From positions 2,108,001 through 2,172,000 of the forward strand of contig NZ_FOZE01000001.1 of NCBI RefSeq assembly GCF_900113225.1: a DNA stretch of 64,000 bases, read 5' to 3'. How positions within the stretch are numbered: position 1 is the first letter of the stretch; each line of letters begins with the position of its first letter. The position numbers and the translations under genes were made by a program. The notes beneath the pieces were generated by a model. It did not search any database. It saw nothing but the letters and a program-made list of their open reading frames with translations, and was not told the DNA's origin. Positions 17,098-25,996 of this stretch are shown here, piece by piece. This DNA comes from Mitsuaria sp. PDC51 (lineage in GTDB: Bacteria > Pseudomonadota > Gammaproteobacteria > Burkholderiales > Burkholderiaceae_C).

Positions 17098-18587
17098 CGG
17101 CGCCGGCGTCGGGCGCGCGCCGGCTCGCCCGCCTGATGCCGCTGCTGCCGTCGCTGCCGGCCCGCTGGCACCGCTTCAGCGTCCGGCGCACGCTGCTGGC
17201 GCTGGTGCTGCCCGTCATGCTGGCCGCCGTCGGCGTCGAGCTGGCGCTGACCTGGGGCACCGCGCTGCAGGCCGCGAACTCGGCCTACGACCGCTCGCTG
17301 CTCGGCGCCATCAAGGCGATCGAGAACAACGTGTCGACCGAGACCGGCGGCTTGTCGGTGGAGATGCCGTATCGCCTGCTGGAGTTCTTCGAGCTGACCG
17401 CCAGCGGCCAGGTGTATTTCCGCGTCAGCACCGAGGACGGCCTGGTCGAGATCGGCAACGCCGGGCTGCCGTTGCCGGCGCAGCCGCTCAAGAGCGGCGT
17501 GCCGCGCTTCATCGATGCCGAATACTTCGGCGAGCCGGTGCGCGTCGGCGCCTGGGCGCGCGAGCTCGATCCGGAGCGGCCCGGCCGCCGCATGATCATC
17601 CAGGTGGCGGAGAGCACGAACTCGCGCAACGCGTTCTCTCGCGCGCTGCTGATCCAGGCGATGTGGCGCGACCTGCTGACGGTGTCCGTCGTCGCGGGCA
17701 CGCTGGCGCTGGTGATCGGCTGGGCGCTGCGCCCGCTGGACCGTCTGCGGCGCGAGGTCGAGGCGCGGGCCGACGACGACCTGTCGCCGGTCGACGAAAC
17801 CCAGGTGCCCGCCGACGCGGCGCCGCTGGTGCGCGCGATCAACCACCATCTGGTCCGGCAGCGGGAGCTGATCGACGGCCGCCGGCGTTTCGTCGACGAC
17901 GCCTCGCACCAGCTGCGCACGCCGCTGGCGACGCTGGCCACCATGGTCGGATATGCGCGGCGCGAGCACGATCCGGCGCGCATCGCCGAGGCGCTGGAAG
18001 CGCTCAAGGGCCAGATCGACGACACGGTGCGCCGCACCAACCAGATGCTGGCGCTGGCCCGCGCCGACACCGCGCCGGTGGTGATGGCGCCGCTGGCGCT
18101 GGATCGCCTGGCCGACCGCTGCGCGCGCGAGTCCTGGCCGCTGGCCCGCGAGCAGGGCATCGACCTGGGTTTCGACTGCGGCCAGGCTGACATCGTCGTG
18201 CTCGGCCACGAAGGCCAGTTGCGCGAGGCGCTGCTGAACCTGCTGCACAACGCGCTGCGCTACACGCCGCGCGGCGGGCAGGTGACGCTGCAGGTCGGCA
18301 TCGCGGGCCCGATGGCGGTGATCCGCGTCGTCGACGACGGCCCCGGCATTCCCGCCGACGAGCGGCCGCGCGCCGGCGAGCGCTTCTTCCGCGGCAGCAA
18401 CGTCGACCTGCCGGGCTCGGGCCTGGGCCTGGCGATCGTGCGGGCAATCGCCCGGCGGCATCTGGGCGACATGGACGTCAGCGCCGCGCGTCTGGACGCC
18501 GACGGCCTGGAGCGCGGGACCACCGTGACGCTGCGGCTTCCGCTGCCGCCGGCATCGGAAATTCCTGAACCGCTGAAAGCCGGCTGA
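17094..18587 (+). CDS. tctE: sensor histidine kinase, TctE-like
   Basis: A 497-residue membrane kinase. The first membrane helix (about residues 35-55) is followed by a periplasmic sensor domain typical of the TctE/QseC N-terminal region (TSAYDRSLLGAIKAIENNVS-like), then a second helix near 190-215. The H-box is DDASHQLRTPLATL, followed by an N-box (LLNLLHNALRYTPRG), G1 (VVDDGPGIP) and G2 (GSGLGLAIV), all intact. ATGA overlap with tctD implies coupling. In known TctDE systems it senses tricarboxylates and activates the receptor and porin genes that follow, as they do here. Confidence 0.88.
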   Translation: MTAPASGARRLARLMPLLPSLPARWHRFSVRRTLLALVLPVMLAAVGVELALTWGTALQAANSAYDRSLLGAIKAIENNVSTETGGLSVEMPYRLLEFFELTASGQVYFRVSTEDGLVEIGNAGLPLPAQPLKSGVPRFIDAEYFGEPVRVGAWARELDPERPGRRMIIQVAESTNSRNAFSRALLIQAMWRDLLTVSVVAGTLALVIGWALRPLDRLRREVEARADDDLSPVDETQVPADAAPLVRAINHHLVRQRELIDGRRRFVDDASHQLRTPLATLATMVGYARREHDPARIAEALEALKGQIDDTVRRTNQMLALARADTAPVVMAPLALDRLADRCARESWPLAREQGIDLGFDCGQADIVVLGHEGQLREALLNLLHNALRYTPRGGQVTLQVGIAGPMAVIRVVDDGPGIPADERPRAGERFFRGSNVDLPGSGLGLAIVRAIARRHLGDMDVSAARLDADGLERGTTVTLRLPLPPASEIPEPLKAG

Positions 18588-18601
18588 AAGCGCCGCTTTC
18601 C

Positions 18602-18607
18602 TAGAGT
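18602..18607 (+). promoter_or_regulatory. candidate -10 element (TAGAGT) before the Bug receptor gene
   Basis: CCTAGAGTCC occurs 15 bases after the tctE stop and about 100 bases before the receptor start. It is preceded by GCTGAAAGCGCCGCTTTC, which contains an inverted repeat and could be a TctD-binding region. There is no clear -35, as expected for an activator-dependent promoter. Confidence 0.35.
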
Positions 18608-18709
18608 CCGCTGCAAGCAGGTGGCGGGCGACCGCGCGAGCCTGCCGGCGATTCGCGATTCCCGCGAGCCCGGCGGCCGACGGCGACCCAGATCACCGCA
18701 GGAGACAAG

Positions 18710-19747
18710 ATGCGATCGACCCCGATGTTGCAGGCGGGCCGGCGTTGGGCGGGCGCGCTGCTGATGGCCGCCGCCCTGGCGGCCGGGACCGGCCTGATGG
18801 CGCCGGCGGCTCATGCCGCGCCGCCCGCGTTGCCGGTGGGCGACGCCGCGCCGGAATGCATCGCCCCGGCCAAGCCCGGCGGCGGCTTCGACCAGAGCTG
18901 CAAGCTCGCCCAGGCGGCGTTCCAGCAAGCCGGGCTGACGAAGACGCCGATGCGCATCACCTACCTGCCGGGCGGCGTCGGCGCGATCGCCTTCGACCAG
19001 ATCGTCACCCGCCGTCCCGCGGAACCGCAGACGCTGGTCGCCTTCTCCAGCGGCTCGCTGCTCAACCTCTCCAACGGCCGTTTCGGCAAGCGCAGCATCG
19101 ACGACGTGCGCTGGGTCGCCGCCGTCGGCATCGACTACGGCGTGGTGCTGGTGGGACGCCAGGCGCCCTGGAAGACGTTGCCGGAACTGTTGGCCGCGCT
19201 CAAGGCCGACCCGGGACGCATCAGCTTCGCCGCCGGCGGCACCATCGGCAGCCAGGACTGGGTGAAGTCCGCCCTCGTGGCCGGGGCGGCGGGGGTCGAT
19301 CACAAGTCCATGCGCTTCGTCGCTTTCGAGGGCGGCGGCGAGGCCAGCGCCGCGCTCAAGGGCGGGCACGTGCAGGTCTACATGGGCGACGCGTCCGAGG
19401 TCTTCGACAAGCTCGCCCCCGGCGGCCCCTTCCGGGTGCTGGCGGTGCTGGCCGAGCAGCGCCTGCCCGGGCCGCTGGCCGGCGTGCCGACGGCGCGGGA
19501 GCAGGGCGTGGACATCGTCTGGCCCGCGATCCGCGGCTTCTACGTCGGCCCGCAGGTCTCGGACGGCGCGGTCGTGGCCTGGACGGCCAGCTTCGACCAG
19601 CTGATGGCCACGCCGGCCTTCCAGGAACTCCGCGCACAACACGGGCTGTTCCCGCTGGCGCTGACGGGCCCGGCCCTGCGCGCCTTCATCGACCGCCAGC
19701 ACCGCCAGTACGGCGAGCTCGCGACCCGTTTCGGCCTGCGGCGCTGA
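18710..19747 (+). CDS. Bug/TctC-family periplasmic solute receptor
   Basis: A 345-residue secreted receptor with a signal peptide ending AAHAAPP. The Bug fold is visible as a central FAAGGTIGSQDW segment, a ligand-loop YLPGGVGAIAF and a C-terminal RAFIDRQHRQYGELATRF. It belongs to tripartite tricarboxylate transport, which carries small carboxylates across the inner membrane. AGGAGA precedes the ATG. The membrane partners TctA and TctB are not in the window, so it either shares distant ones or acts as a sensor feeding TctE, as BctC does with BctDE in Bordetella. Confidence 0.85.
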   Translation: MRSTPMLQAGRRWAGALLMAAALAAGTGLMAPAAHAAPPALPVGDAAPECIAPAKPGGGFDQSCKLAQAAFQQAGLTKTPMRITYLPGGVGAIAFDQIVTRRPAEPQTLVAFSSGSLLNLSNGRFGKRSIDDVRWVAAVGIDYGVVLVGRQAPWKTLPELLAALKADPGRISFAAGGTIGSQDWVKSALVAGAAGVDHKSMRFVAFEGGGEASAALKGGHVQVYMGDASEVFDKLAPGGPFRVLAVLAEQRLPGPLAGVPTAREQGVDIVWPAIRGFYVGPQVSDGAVVAWTASFDQLMATPAFQELRAQHGLFPLALTGPALRAFIDRQHRQYGELATRFGLRR

Positions 19748-19811
19748 GCGAGCCAGCGCCCGCCGCCACCTTGCCTTTCCCGATCCCCATCAACGACAAC
19801 GAGGAGACCTC

Positions 19812-20891
19812 TTGAAAACGACCCGCACCCTTCGACTGAACGCCCTGTGCGCCGGCTTGCTGGCGCTGTGCGCCGCGCCCGCCGCCTTCGCGCAGAGCAG
19901 CGTCACCGTCTACGGCATCGCCGACGTGCTGATGGAATACCGCGACCACATGAACGCGGCCGGCGACCACCGCTTCGGCGTCACCTCCGGCGGCATGAAC
20001 ACCTCGCGCTGGGGCCTGCGCGGCAGCGAGGACCTGGGGGGCGGCCTGAAGGCCGTGTTCCAGCTCGAGGCCGAGGTCGGCATGGACACCGGCGCGGCGG
20101 GTTCGTCGTTCTGGGGCCGCCAGGCCAACGTCGGGCTGGACGGCGACTTCGGGCGCGTGATCGTCGGCCGCTCGTACTCGACGACCTACGACTTCATGCT
20201 GCCCTTCGACCCGATGGGCTACGCGCCGTTCTACTCCTGGGCCACCTCCGGCGGCCAGATCGCGACGCTGCCGCGCAAGGACGGCATGGTCACCGGCGTG
20301 TCCAACCTGATCAAGTACCAGGGGACCTTCGGACCGGTGAAGCTCGGCGCGACGTATGCGCTGGGCGAGGTGGCCGGCTCGGATTCGGCGGGGCGCTTCT
20401 TCTCGCTGGCGGGCGGCTACACGGCGGGACCGTTCGCGGCGGCGCTGGTGGTGGACCAGCGCAATGGCGCCACCATCGCGGCCAACGGCCGCTACGACAA
20501 GGAGAAGGCGCTGCATTGGGGCGTGTCTTATGACTGGAAGCCGGTCAAACTGTTCCTGGCGCAGCGCGTCTACAAGAAGGAATTCGCCACCGGCGGCGCC
20601 AACGCCAAGAGCACGATGACCTGGCTGGGCGCGACCTGGCAGGCCACGCCGGCGATCAGCCTGACGCCGGCCGTCTACTTCCAGAACATCTCCAGCGGCG
20701 CCAGCGGCACCGACGATCCGCGCCTCTTCGCGCTGCGCGCCAAGTACGAACTGTCCAAGCGCACCAGCCTGTACGCGGTGGCTTCGACCGCCAAGTCCGG
20801 CGATGGCGGCGTGGTCAGCGTCTCGCGCGATGACAACGGCTTCGCTGATTCGCAGTCCAGCGTCGGGCTGGGGATCCAGCACCGGTTCTGA
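19812..20891 (+). CDS. Burkholderiales-type outer-membrane porin
   Basis: A 359-residue trimeric porin of the general beta-proteobacterial family. It has a signal peptide ending AAFAQS, the first strand SVTVYGIADVLMEY, the constriction-loop region, and the terminal Phe (GLGIQHRF) needed for BAM insertion. The start is a TTG preceded by GAGGAG at the right distance, and only this start gives the signal peptide. It lies 64 bases after the Bug receptor, so the pair probably forms an outer-membrane-to-periplasm uptake route for the ligand sensed by TctDE. Confidence 0.9.
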   Translation: MKTTRTLRLNALCAGLLALCAAPAAFAQSSVTVYGIADVLMEYRDHMNAAGDHRFGVTSGGMNTSRWGLRGSEDLGGGLKAVFQLEAEVGMDTGAAGSSFWGRQANVGLDGDFGRVIVGRSYSTTYDFMLPFDPMGYAPFYSWATSGGQIATLPRKDGMVTGVSNLIKYQGTFGPVKLGATYALGEVAGSDSAGRFFSLAGGYTAGPFAAALVVDQRNGATIAANGRYDKEKALHWGVSYDWKPVKLFLAQRVYKKEFATGGANAKSTMTWLGATWQATPAISLTPAVYFQNISSGASGTDDPRLFALRAKYELSKRTSLYAVASTAKSGDGGVVSVSRDDNGFADSQSSVGLGIQHRF

Positions 20892-20898
20892 TCGGGCG

Positions 20899-20943
20899 GG
20901 CCCTCACCCCAACCCTCTCCCGCGAGCGGGAGAGGGTGCAAAG
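20899..20943 (+). repeat. REP-like extragenic palindrome, copy 1
   Basis: CCCTCACCCC is followed by a hairpin with arms CCCTCTCCCGC (20913-20923) and GCGGGAGAGGG (20926-20936). It sits between the convergent porin and MscS genes. The same element lies in opposite orientation at 60984-61030. The structure could end both transcripts, but its sequence conservation marks it as a dispersed repeat. Confidence 0.8.
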
Positions 20944-20973
20944 GTAGCGGCGGTGCCTTGGCGCCGCGGCGCC

Positions 20974-23403
20974 TCAGGCCGCGGGCGAGGGCTGGCCTGG
21001 CAGCAGGCCTTCGCCGCGCAGCCGGGCCAGCACGTCCAAGAGCAGGTCGCTGCGGATGCCGTAGGCGGCGCGCGGCGAGTTCACGAATCCCGAGGCGTTG
21101 AGCACCAGGCTCGTCCCGTCCACGCCGTCGAGCTGGACGTTGGGCGCCGGCGTCGCCAGCACGCCGGGATGGGCCTCGAACGAGGCCAGCACCAGCGCCT
21201 TCACCCGGTCGATGTCGGTGGCCAGCGGCATCGGCAGCTTGAACTGCACCATGCCCAGCGACTCGCCGTAGGTGACGTTGCGCACGATCTTGGTGATGAA
21301 CTCCGAGTTCGGCACGATGACCGTCGAGCGGTCGCCCATCTGGATCTCCGTTGATCGCACGCTGATGCGGCGGATGTCGCCCTCGACGCCGGAGAGCGAA
21401 ACCCAGTCGCCCACCTTCACCGGCCGCTCGGCCAGCAGGATCAGGCCGGAGACGAAGTTCTGCACGATGGACTGCAGGCCGAAGCCGATGCCCACCGACA
21501 GCGCGCTGGCCACCCAGGCCACGCTCTGCAGGCTGAATTCCATCGCGGTCAGCGAGGCGGCGATCGCCAGGACCGTGCCCATGTAGCCGAACAGCGTTGT
21601 CGCCGACGAGCGCATGCCCGCGTCCATCCGGGTGGTGGGCATGTAGCGCGTCGACAGCCATCCCTTGAGCCCCCGCACCGCGCCCAGGCCCAGCAGTAGC
21701 ACCGCCAGACCCTGCAGCAGTTCCAGCGGCCGCAGCGTCAGGCCGCCGATCGCCAGGCCGTCCGCCACCTTGCCGGACCGCCGCACCAGGTCCAGCGGGC
21801 CCTCGCCATAGGGCGCCAGGAGCAGCAGCAGCGCCAGGAAGGCGATCGCGATGCGGCACAGGCCCGAAAGCAGCAGCGCCGTCTGCTCGCGGGTGCGCGG
21901 CGGCGCCGGGGCCTCGTCGGGCGCCGCGGCGGGCTTGCCGTCGGGTTTGGGCGCCGCGGGCAGGGGCGCCAGCAGCGTCATGAAGAGGTCGTCGACCAGC
22001 GCGCTCGCCAGGTAGGCGCCGCCCAGCACGATGAGCGCCCAGACGAACTGGTTCATCGCGAACACGGCCAGCGACACGAAGCCCAGCAGCAGCGCCAGCA
22101 CCGCGGCGGTCAGCAGCAACCACACGCCGGCGCGCAGCACGGACAACCAGAGCGGGCGGAGGGCGGGCTCGGCCGACCGGGGCGCGCCATCGGCGTTCTT
22201 CGATCCGGCTGTCTTCCCGGGCGCTTTCCCGGACGCGTCCCCAGGCGCATCCACGGGCGCACCGCGTCTTGGCAGCTGCCTGGCCGCCAGGGCCAGCACC
22301 GCCACGAAGGTCAGCGCCGCCAGCGCATGCGCGGCGCCGGTCCAGGCCAGGCTGATCTCCAGCGTCGCCGCCGTCCGGGAGGTCAACCAGCCCAGCATCG
22401 CCGCGGCGGCCAGCGTGTGCGGGAACCAGGCCAGCCGCGCGGCCGTCTCATCCGGCGCGGGCAGCAGGCGCCACGAGGGCTTGCGCGGCATCAGCGCGGC
22501 GATGCCCAGGCCCGCGACGAAGCCCCCGAACCAGACGATGGCCTCGACGGTGTCCAGCCAGCCGGCCAGCACCGGCGCCACCGGCGCCGCGGCGCCCAGC
22601 GTCAGCATCAGGCCGTGGACGATCAGGCCGGGTCGCAGCGTGCGCAGCGTCACCAGGCTCACCGCGTAAAGCGAGCGCCGCAGCCGGCCCGGCGGCACGC
22701 GGGTCGCGCACAGGTGGGCGATCAGGCGTAGCAGCGCGTGGGTGACGAGCAGCACCAGGGCCGCCGCGCCCGCCAGCACCAGCCAGCCCCGGGCCGGCAC
22801 GGCGCGCCAGAGATCGGCCAGCGACTGCCAGAACGTGCGCACCCGCGCCAGGTCGCCTGGCCCCTCGCGGGCCAGCCCGGTCCAGAAACTCGATTGCAGC
22901 GGGGAGGGCACGCGTTCTCCCAGCCGCGCGCCCAGCTGCATCCGGCGGTTCTGCTCGGCGCTGGCGATCGCCTGGCCGGCCTCCACGGCGGTGAGCTTGG
23001 CGAGCTTGACCTGCGCGTCGGTGTCGGCGATCTCCCGCGCCAGCTGCGCGCGCTGAGCGGCAAGCTCCGGCGGCTCCTTCGCGCCCGCCGGCGCGTCGCC
23101 CAACTGGGCCAGCCGCGCGCGGGCGTCGGTCAGCCGCGGCTCCAGCGCCGCCGACGCCTCCTCGGCGCGCGACTGCACCGACAGCGCCTGCTTGCGCAAA
23201 TCCTGCAGGTCGGCCTCGTCGTCCAGTCCCTTGTCCTGCTGCCGCTGCAGCTGGGCCAAGTCCTTGCGCGCGGCCTCCAGCACCTTGTCGGGATCGACGG
23301 GCGCGCTCGGCGCCTCCTGCGCCCAGGCCGTCGACGCCGCCGTCAGCAGGCCCAACATCCATGTCGCGAGAAGCCGCGACAGCCATCCGGTCGACACCGT
23401 CAT
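20974..23403 (-). CDS. large MscS-family mechanosensitive channel (DUF3772)
   Basis: An 809-residue inner-membrane channel of the long MscS class. A Sec signal (ending STAWAQEAP) is followed by a periplasmic coiled-coil DUF3772 domain of about 220 residues rich in Glu, Gln and Arg. Ten or so membrane helices come next, then the MscS core, where the pore helix region reads VGIGFGLQSIVQNFVSGLIL and the beta-domain has VGDWVSLSGVEGDIRRISVR. It should open under membrane tension in hypo-osmotic shock. The ATG at 23403 gives the signal peptide. Pro/Ala/Lys-rich linkers between helix groups are unusually long. Confidence 0.9.
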   Translation of the reverse strand: MTVSTGWLSRLLATWMLGLLTAASTAWAQEAPSAPVDPDKVLEAARKDLAQLQRQQDKGLDDEADLQDLRKQALSVQSRAEEASAALEPRLTDARARLAQLGDAPAGAKEPPELAAQRAQLAREIADTDAQVKLAKLTAVEAGQAIASAEQNRRMQLGARLGERVPSPLQSSFWTGLAREGPGDLARVRTFWQSLADLWRAVPARGWLVLAGAAALVLLVTHALLRLIAHLCATRVPPGRLRRSLYAVSLVTLRTLRPGLIVHGLMLTLGAAAPVAPVLAGWLDTVEAIVWFGGFVAGLGIAALMPRKPSWRLLPAPDETAARLAWFPHTLAAAAMLGWLTSRTAATLEISLAWTGAAHALAALTFVAVLALAARQLPRRGAPVDAPGDASGKAPGKTAGSKNADGAPRSAEPALRPLWLSVLRAGVWLLLTAAVLALLLGFVSLAVFAMNQFVWALIVLGGAYLASALVDDLFMTLLAPLPAAPKPDGKPAAAPDEAPAPPRTREQTALLLSGLCRIAIAFLALLLLLAPYGEGPLDLVRRSGKVADGLAIGGLTLRPLELLQGLAVLLLGLGAVRGLKGWLSTRYMPTTRMDAGMRSSATTLFGYMGTVLAIAASLTAMEFSLQSVAWVASALSVGIGFGLQSIVQNFVSGLILLAERPVKVGDWVSLSGVEGDIRRISVRSTEIQMGDRSTVIVPNSEFITKIVRNVTYGESLGMVQFKLPMPLATDIDRVKALVLASFEAHPGVLATPAPNVQLDGVDGTSLVLNASGFVNSPRAAYGIRSDLLLDVLARLRGEGLLPGQPSPAA

Positions 23404-23508
23404 CCCGATCCATTCATCAGCGCAGGTGCCGCCCGCGGGGCAATCGGCTTGCCCGGGCCGGTCGCGCGGCGCCGGACTTTGGTCACTGGCTCCGCCTTGA
23501 GGCGCGGC

Positions 23509-23514
23509 TAGCCT
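23509..23514 (+). promoter_or_regulatory. candidate -10 element (TAGCCT) before the RIP-like gene
   Basis: GGCTAGCCTGCGG lies 29 bases before the ATG at 23543, a spacing that gives a leader of about 22 nt. It follows the TAGNNT pattern seen before other genes here. No convincing -35 is present. Confidence 0.3.
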
Positions 23515-23542
23515 GCGGTCTGCTTCGAAAGGGAGACACCCC

Positions 23543-24226
23543 ATGCACCTGCTGCGAATCAACGCGGACTGGGCCCGGCAGATCGCGACGCTGCGCGACG
23601 CGACCACCGAGGAAACCCACCTGATCCGCTTCGACAACGGCTTCTACCGCATCTGCCGGCCCGGCCACGGGCAGTTCCAGGTGCTGCTCAAGCCCGGCGA
23701 CGACAAGACCGGCAACGCGCCCGGCGTGCGGCTGACGCTGCAGGAGAAGGACCTCTACGTGGCCGACATCGACGGCCGCCGCTTCGAGCGCTACGCCAGC
23801 ACGCTGGACCAGATGCAGCCGACCGCCAGCGGGCTCGACGCCGCGGTGCGGCGGCTGCCGCAGGCGAACGGGGAGGAGCTGTTCCGGCTGCAGTCGCTGA
23901 TCGTCTTCTGCATCGCCGAGTCGCTGCGCAGCGACCAGGTCGCCACCGCCGTGGGGCAGATGATCCTCAGCTCCACCGCCGGGCTGCTGGGCGTCGGGCC
24001 GACGCTGCCGACGCCGCGCCTGCTCGAGCAGGCCCGGTGCTGGGGCCAGGCGAGCAACGCCGTCCACGCGGCGCTCTCGCCGGAGGCGCGGGCCATCGTC
24101 GTCAAGCGCCGGACCGAGCTGACGCCGCAGCAGCGGCAGTTCAGCGAGCGCGTGGACATGGGGCGCATCGAAGCCGCGCTGCAGGAGCGGGCGAGGGCGG
24201 TGAAGGTGCTCAAGCGGCCTGATTGA
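23543..24226 (+). CDS. ribosome-inactivating-protein family (rRNA N-glycosylase) homologue
   Basis: A 227-residue protein whose pattern matches the ricin/Shiga A-chain fold. VRLTLQEKDLYVADID aligns with the strand carrying the first active-site Tyr (here Tyr72; compare LRLIVERNNLYV in Shiga A). IVFCIAESLRSDQV carries the catalytic Glu-x-x-Arg pair (Glu126, Arg129), and CWGQASNAV the conserved Trp (Trp167). Tyr84 may be the second stacking Tyr. The segment between the two Tyr is much shorter than in plant and Shiga proteins, so activity is uncertain. The family removes one adenine from the sarcin-ricin loop of 23S/28S rRNA. There is no signal peptide and no B-subunit gene nearby. AGGGAG precedes the ATG. 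It is monocistronic and divergent from mscS. I recognise the match by eye; it has not been tested by profile search. Confidence 0.7.
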   Translation: MHLLRINADWARQIATLRDATTEETHLIRFDNGFYRICRPGHGQFQVLLKPGDDKTGNAPGVRLTLQEKDLYVADIDGRRFERYASTLDQMQPTASGLDAAVRRLPQANGEELFRLQSLIVFCIAESLRSDQVATAVGQMILSSTAGLLGVGPTLPTPRLLEQARCWGQASNAVHAALSPEARAIVVKRRTELTPQQRQFSERVDMGRIEAALQERARAVKVLKRPD

Positions 24227-24320
24227 TCCCGCGCCGGCGCCCGTTTGGGCGCATGGCGTGCAATGGGCCGGCACGGCGTCGGACTCCCCGCGCCTCGCCC
24301 AGCGGCGCGGCGGGAGCGGG

Positions 24321-24326
24321 TAGAGT
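24321..24326 (+). promoter_or_regulatory. candidate -10 element (TAGAGT) before the ALDH gene
   Basis: GGGTAGAGTCGCC occurs 76 bases before the dehydrogenase ATG, in the gap after the RIP-like gene. It is identical over eight bases (TAGAGTCG) to the element at 59818, which supports a shared promoter type. No -35 is recognisable. Confidence 0.35.
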
Positions 24327-24401
24327 CGCCGCCATCGTTCACCCCCGCCCGCCGCCGTCGCGTCCGCTTCGGCCCCGTGGGCGATGCCACGAGGACCCGC
24401 C

Positions 24402-25847
24402 ATGACGACGCCTTCCTATCCCGATGTCCGCCTGCTGATCGCCAACGAATGGGTCGATGCGGCCGGCGGCAAGACCATCGACGTGCGCAACCCGGCCACC
24501 GGTGCCGTCATCGGCAAGGTCGCCCATGCCGGCCAGGTCGACCTGGACCGCGCGCTCGAAGCTGCCCGCAAGGGCTTCGAGGCCTGGCGCCAGGTGTCGG
24601 CCCACGAGCGCGCCGCCACCATGCGCCGCGCCGCCGCGCTGCTGCGCGAACGCGCGGCCGACATCGCCCGGCTGCTGACCCAGGAGCAAGGCAAGCCGGT
24701 GGCCGAGGCCAAGGTCGAGGTGCTGGCCGGCGCCGACATCATCGAGTGGTTCGCCGACGAAGGCCGCCGCGTCTATGGACGCATCGTGCCGTCGCGCAAC
24801 CTGGCGGCGCAGCAGCTGGTGCTGAAGGAACCGGTCGGTCCGGTGGCCGCCTTCACGCCGTGGAACTTCCCGGTCAACCAGATCGTGCGCAAGCTTGGCG
24901 CGGCGCTGGCCACCGGATGCTCCTTCCTCGTGAAGGCGCCCGAGGAGACGCCCGCGTCGCCGGCTGCGCTGCTCCAGACCTTCGTCGACGCCGGCGTGCC
25001 GCCCGGCACCGTCGGGCTCGTCTTCGGCGATCCGGCCGAGATCTCCAGCTACCTCATTCCCCACCCGGTCATCCGCAAGGTCACCTTCACCGGATCGACA
25101 CCGGTGGGCAAGCAGCTGGCGGCGCTGGCCGGCGCCCACATGAAGCGGGTGACGATGGAACTGGGCGGTCATGCGCCGGTGATCGTGGCGGAGGACGCCG
25201 ATGTCGCGCTGGCGGTCAAGGCCGCCGGCGGCGCGAAGTTCCGCAACGCGGGACAGGTCTGCATCTCGCCGACGCGCTTCCTGGTCCACAACAGCCTGAA
25301 GGACGAGTTCACCGCCGCGATGGTCAAGCACGCGCAGGGACTCAAGCTCGGCGACGGCCTCGCCGAAGGCACGACGCTCGGGCCCCTGGCGAACGAGCGG
25401 CGCGTCGTCGCGATGTCCAAGATCGTCGCCGAGGCGCGAGAGCGCGGCGCCAAGATCGCCACCGGCGGGGAGCGCGTCGGGACGGCGGGCAACTTCTTCG
25501 CGCCCACCATCCTGGCGGACGTGCCGCTGGACGCCTCGGTCTTCAACGATGAGCCCTTCGGGCCGATCGCGGCGATTCGCGGCTTCGACACGCTCGAGGA
25601 CGCCATCGCGGAAGCCAACCGGCTGCCCTTCGGCCTGGCCGGTTATGCCTTCACCAAGTCGATCAAGAACGCCCATCTGCTCGCGCAGCGCGTCGAGGTC
25701 GGGATGCTCTGGATCAACCAGCCGGCCACGCCGTCCGCCGAGATGCCCTTCGGTGGCGTCAAGGATTCGGGCTACGGGTCGGAAGGCGGCCCCGAGGCGC
25801 TCGAGGCCTACCTGAACACCAAGGCGGTGTCGCTGCTCGGCGTCTGA
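24402..25847 (+). CDS. NAD(P)-dependent semialdehyde dehydrogenase (GabD-like)
   Basis: A 481-residue aldehyde dehydrogenase of the succinate-semialdehyde class. The cofactor region has [11 protein letters not shown] and FTGSTPVGK, the general base Glu sits in [12 protein letters not shown], and the nucleophile Cys in [10 protein letters not shown]. The C-terminus has [16 protein letters not shown]. The FPVNQI motif and GQVCISPTR resemble the alpha-ketoglutarate- or succinate-semialdehyde enzymes; the exact substrate cannot be fixed from sequence. The start at 24402 is preferred because GAGGA precedes it; an in-frame ATG six codons upstream is weaker. It is a single gene, with a GC-rich hairpin downstream. 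Confidence 0.85.
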   Translation: MTTPSYPDVRLLIANEWVDAAGGKTIDVRNPATGAVIGKVAHAGQVDLDRALEAARKGFEAWRQVSAHERAATMRRAAALLRERAADIARLLTQEQGKPVAEAKVEVLAGADIIEWFADEGRRVYGRIVPSRNLAAQQLVLKEPVGPVAAFTPWNFPVNQIVRKLGAALATGCSFLVKAPEETPASPAALLQTFVDAGVPPGTVGLVFGDPAEISSYLIPHPVIRKVTFTGSTPVGKQLAALAGAHMKRVTMELGGHAPVIVAEDADVALAVKAAGGAKFRNAGQVCISPTRFLVHNSLKDEFTAAMVKHAQGLKLGDGLAEGTTLGPLANERRVVAMSKIVAEARERGAKIATGGERVGTAGNFFAPTILADVPLDASVFNDEPFGPIAAIRGFDTLEDAIAEANRLPFGLAGYAFTKSIKNAHLLAQRVEVGMLWINQPATPSAEMPFGGVKDSGYGSEGGPEALEAYLNTKAVSLLGV

Positions 25848-25875
25848 GGACCTTCCCGCCAGGTCTCGCAGCGGT

Positions 25876-25895
25876 CGGCCGGCACTCTCCGGCCG
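25876..25895 (+). terminator. hairpin after the ALDH gene
   Basis: CGGCCGG at 25876-25882 pairs with CCGGCCG at 25889-25895 around a 6-base loop, 29 bases after the stop codon. There is no T-run, so it is only a possible terminator. Confidence 0.3.
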
Positions 25896-25996
25896 GCCAT
25901 GACCGCCACGCCGGATGAACGGCGGGAGGAGTCAACGGCTCCTTGGATGCGGGGACTGCTGCCCGTGAGCGCGTATTTGGCCCGGCGTGAGGCGCC

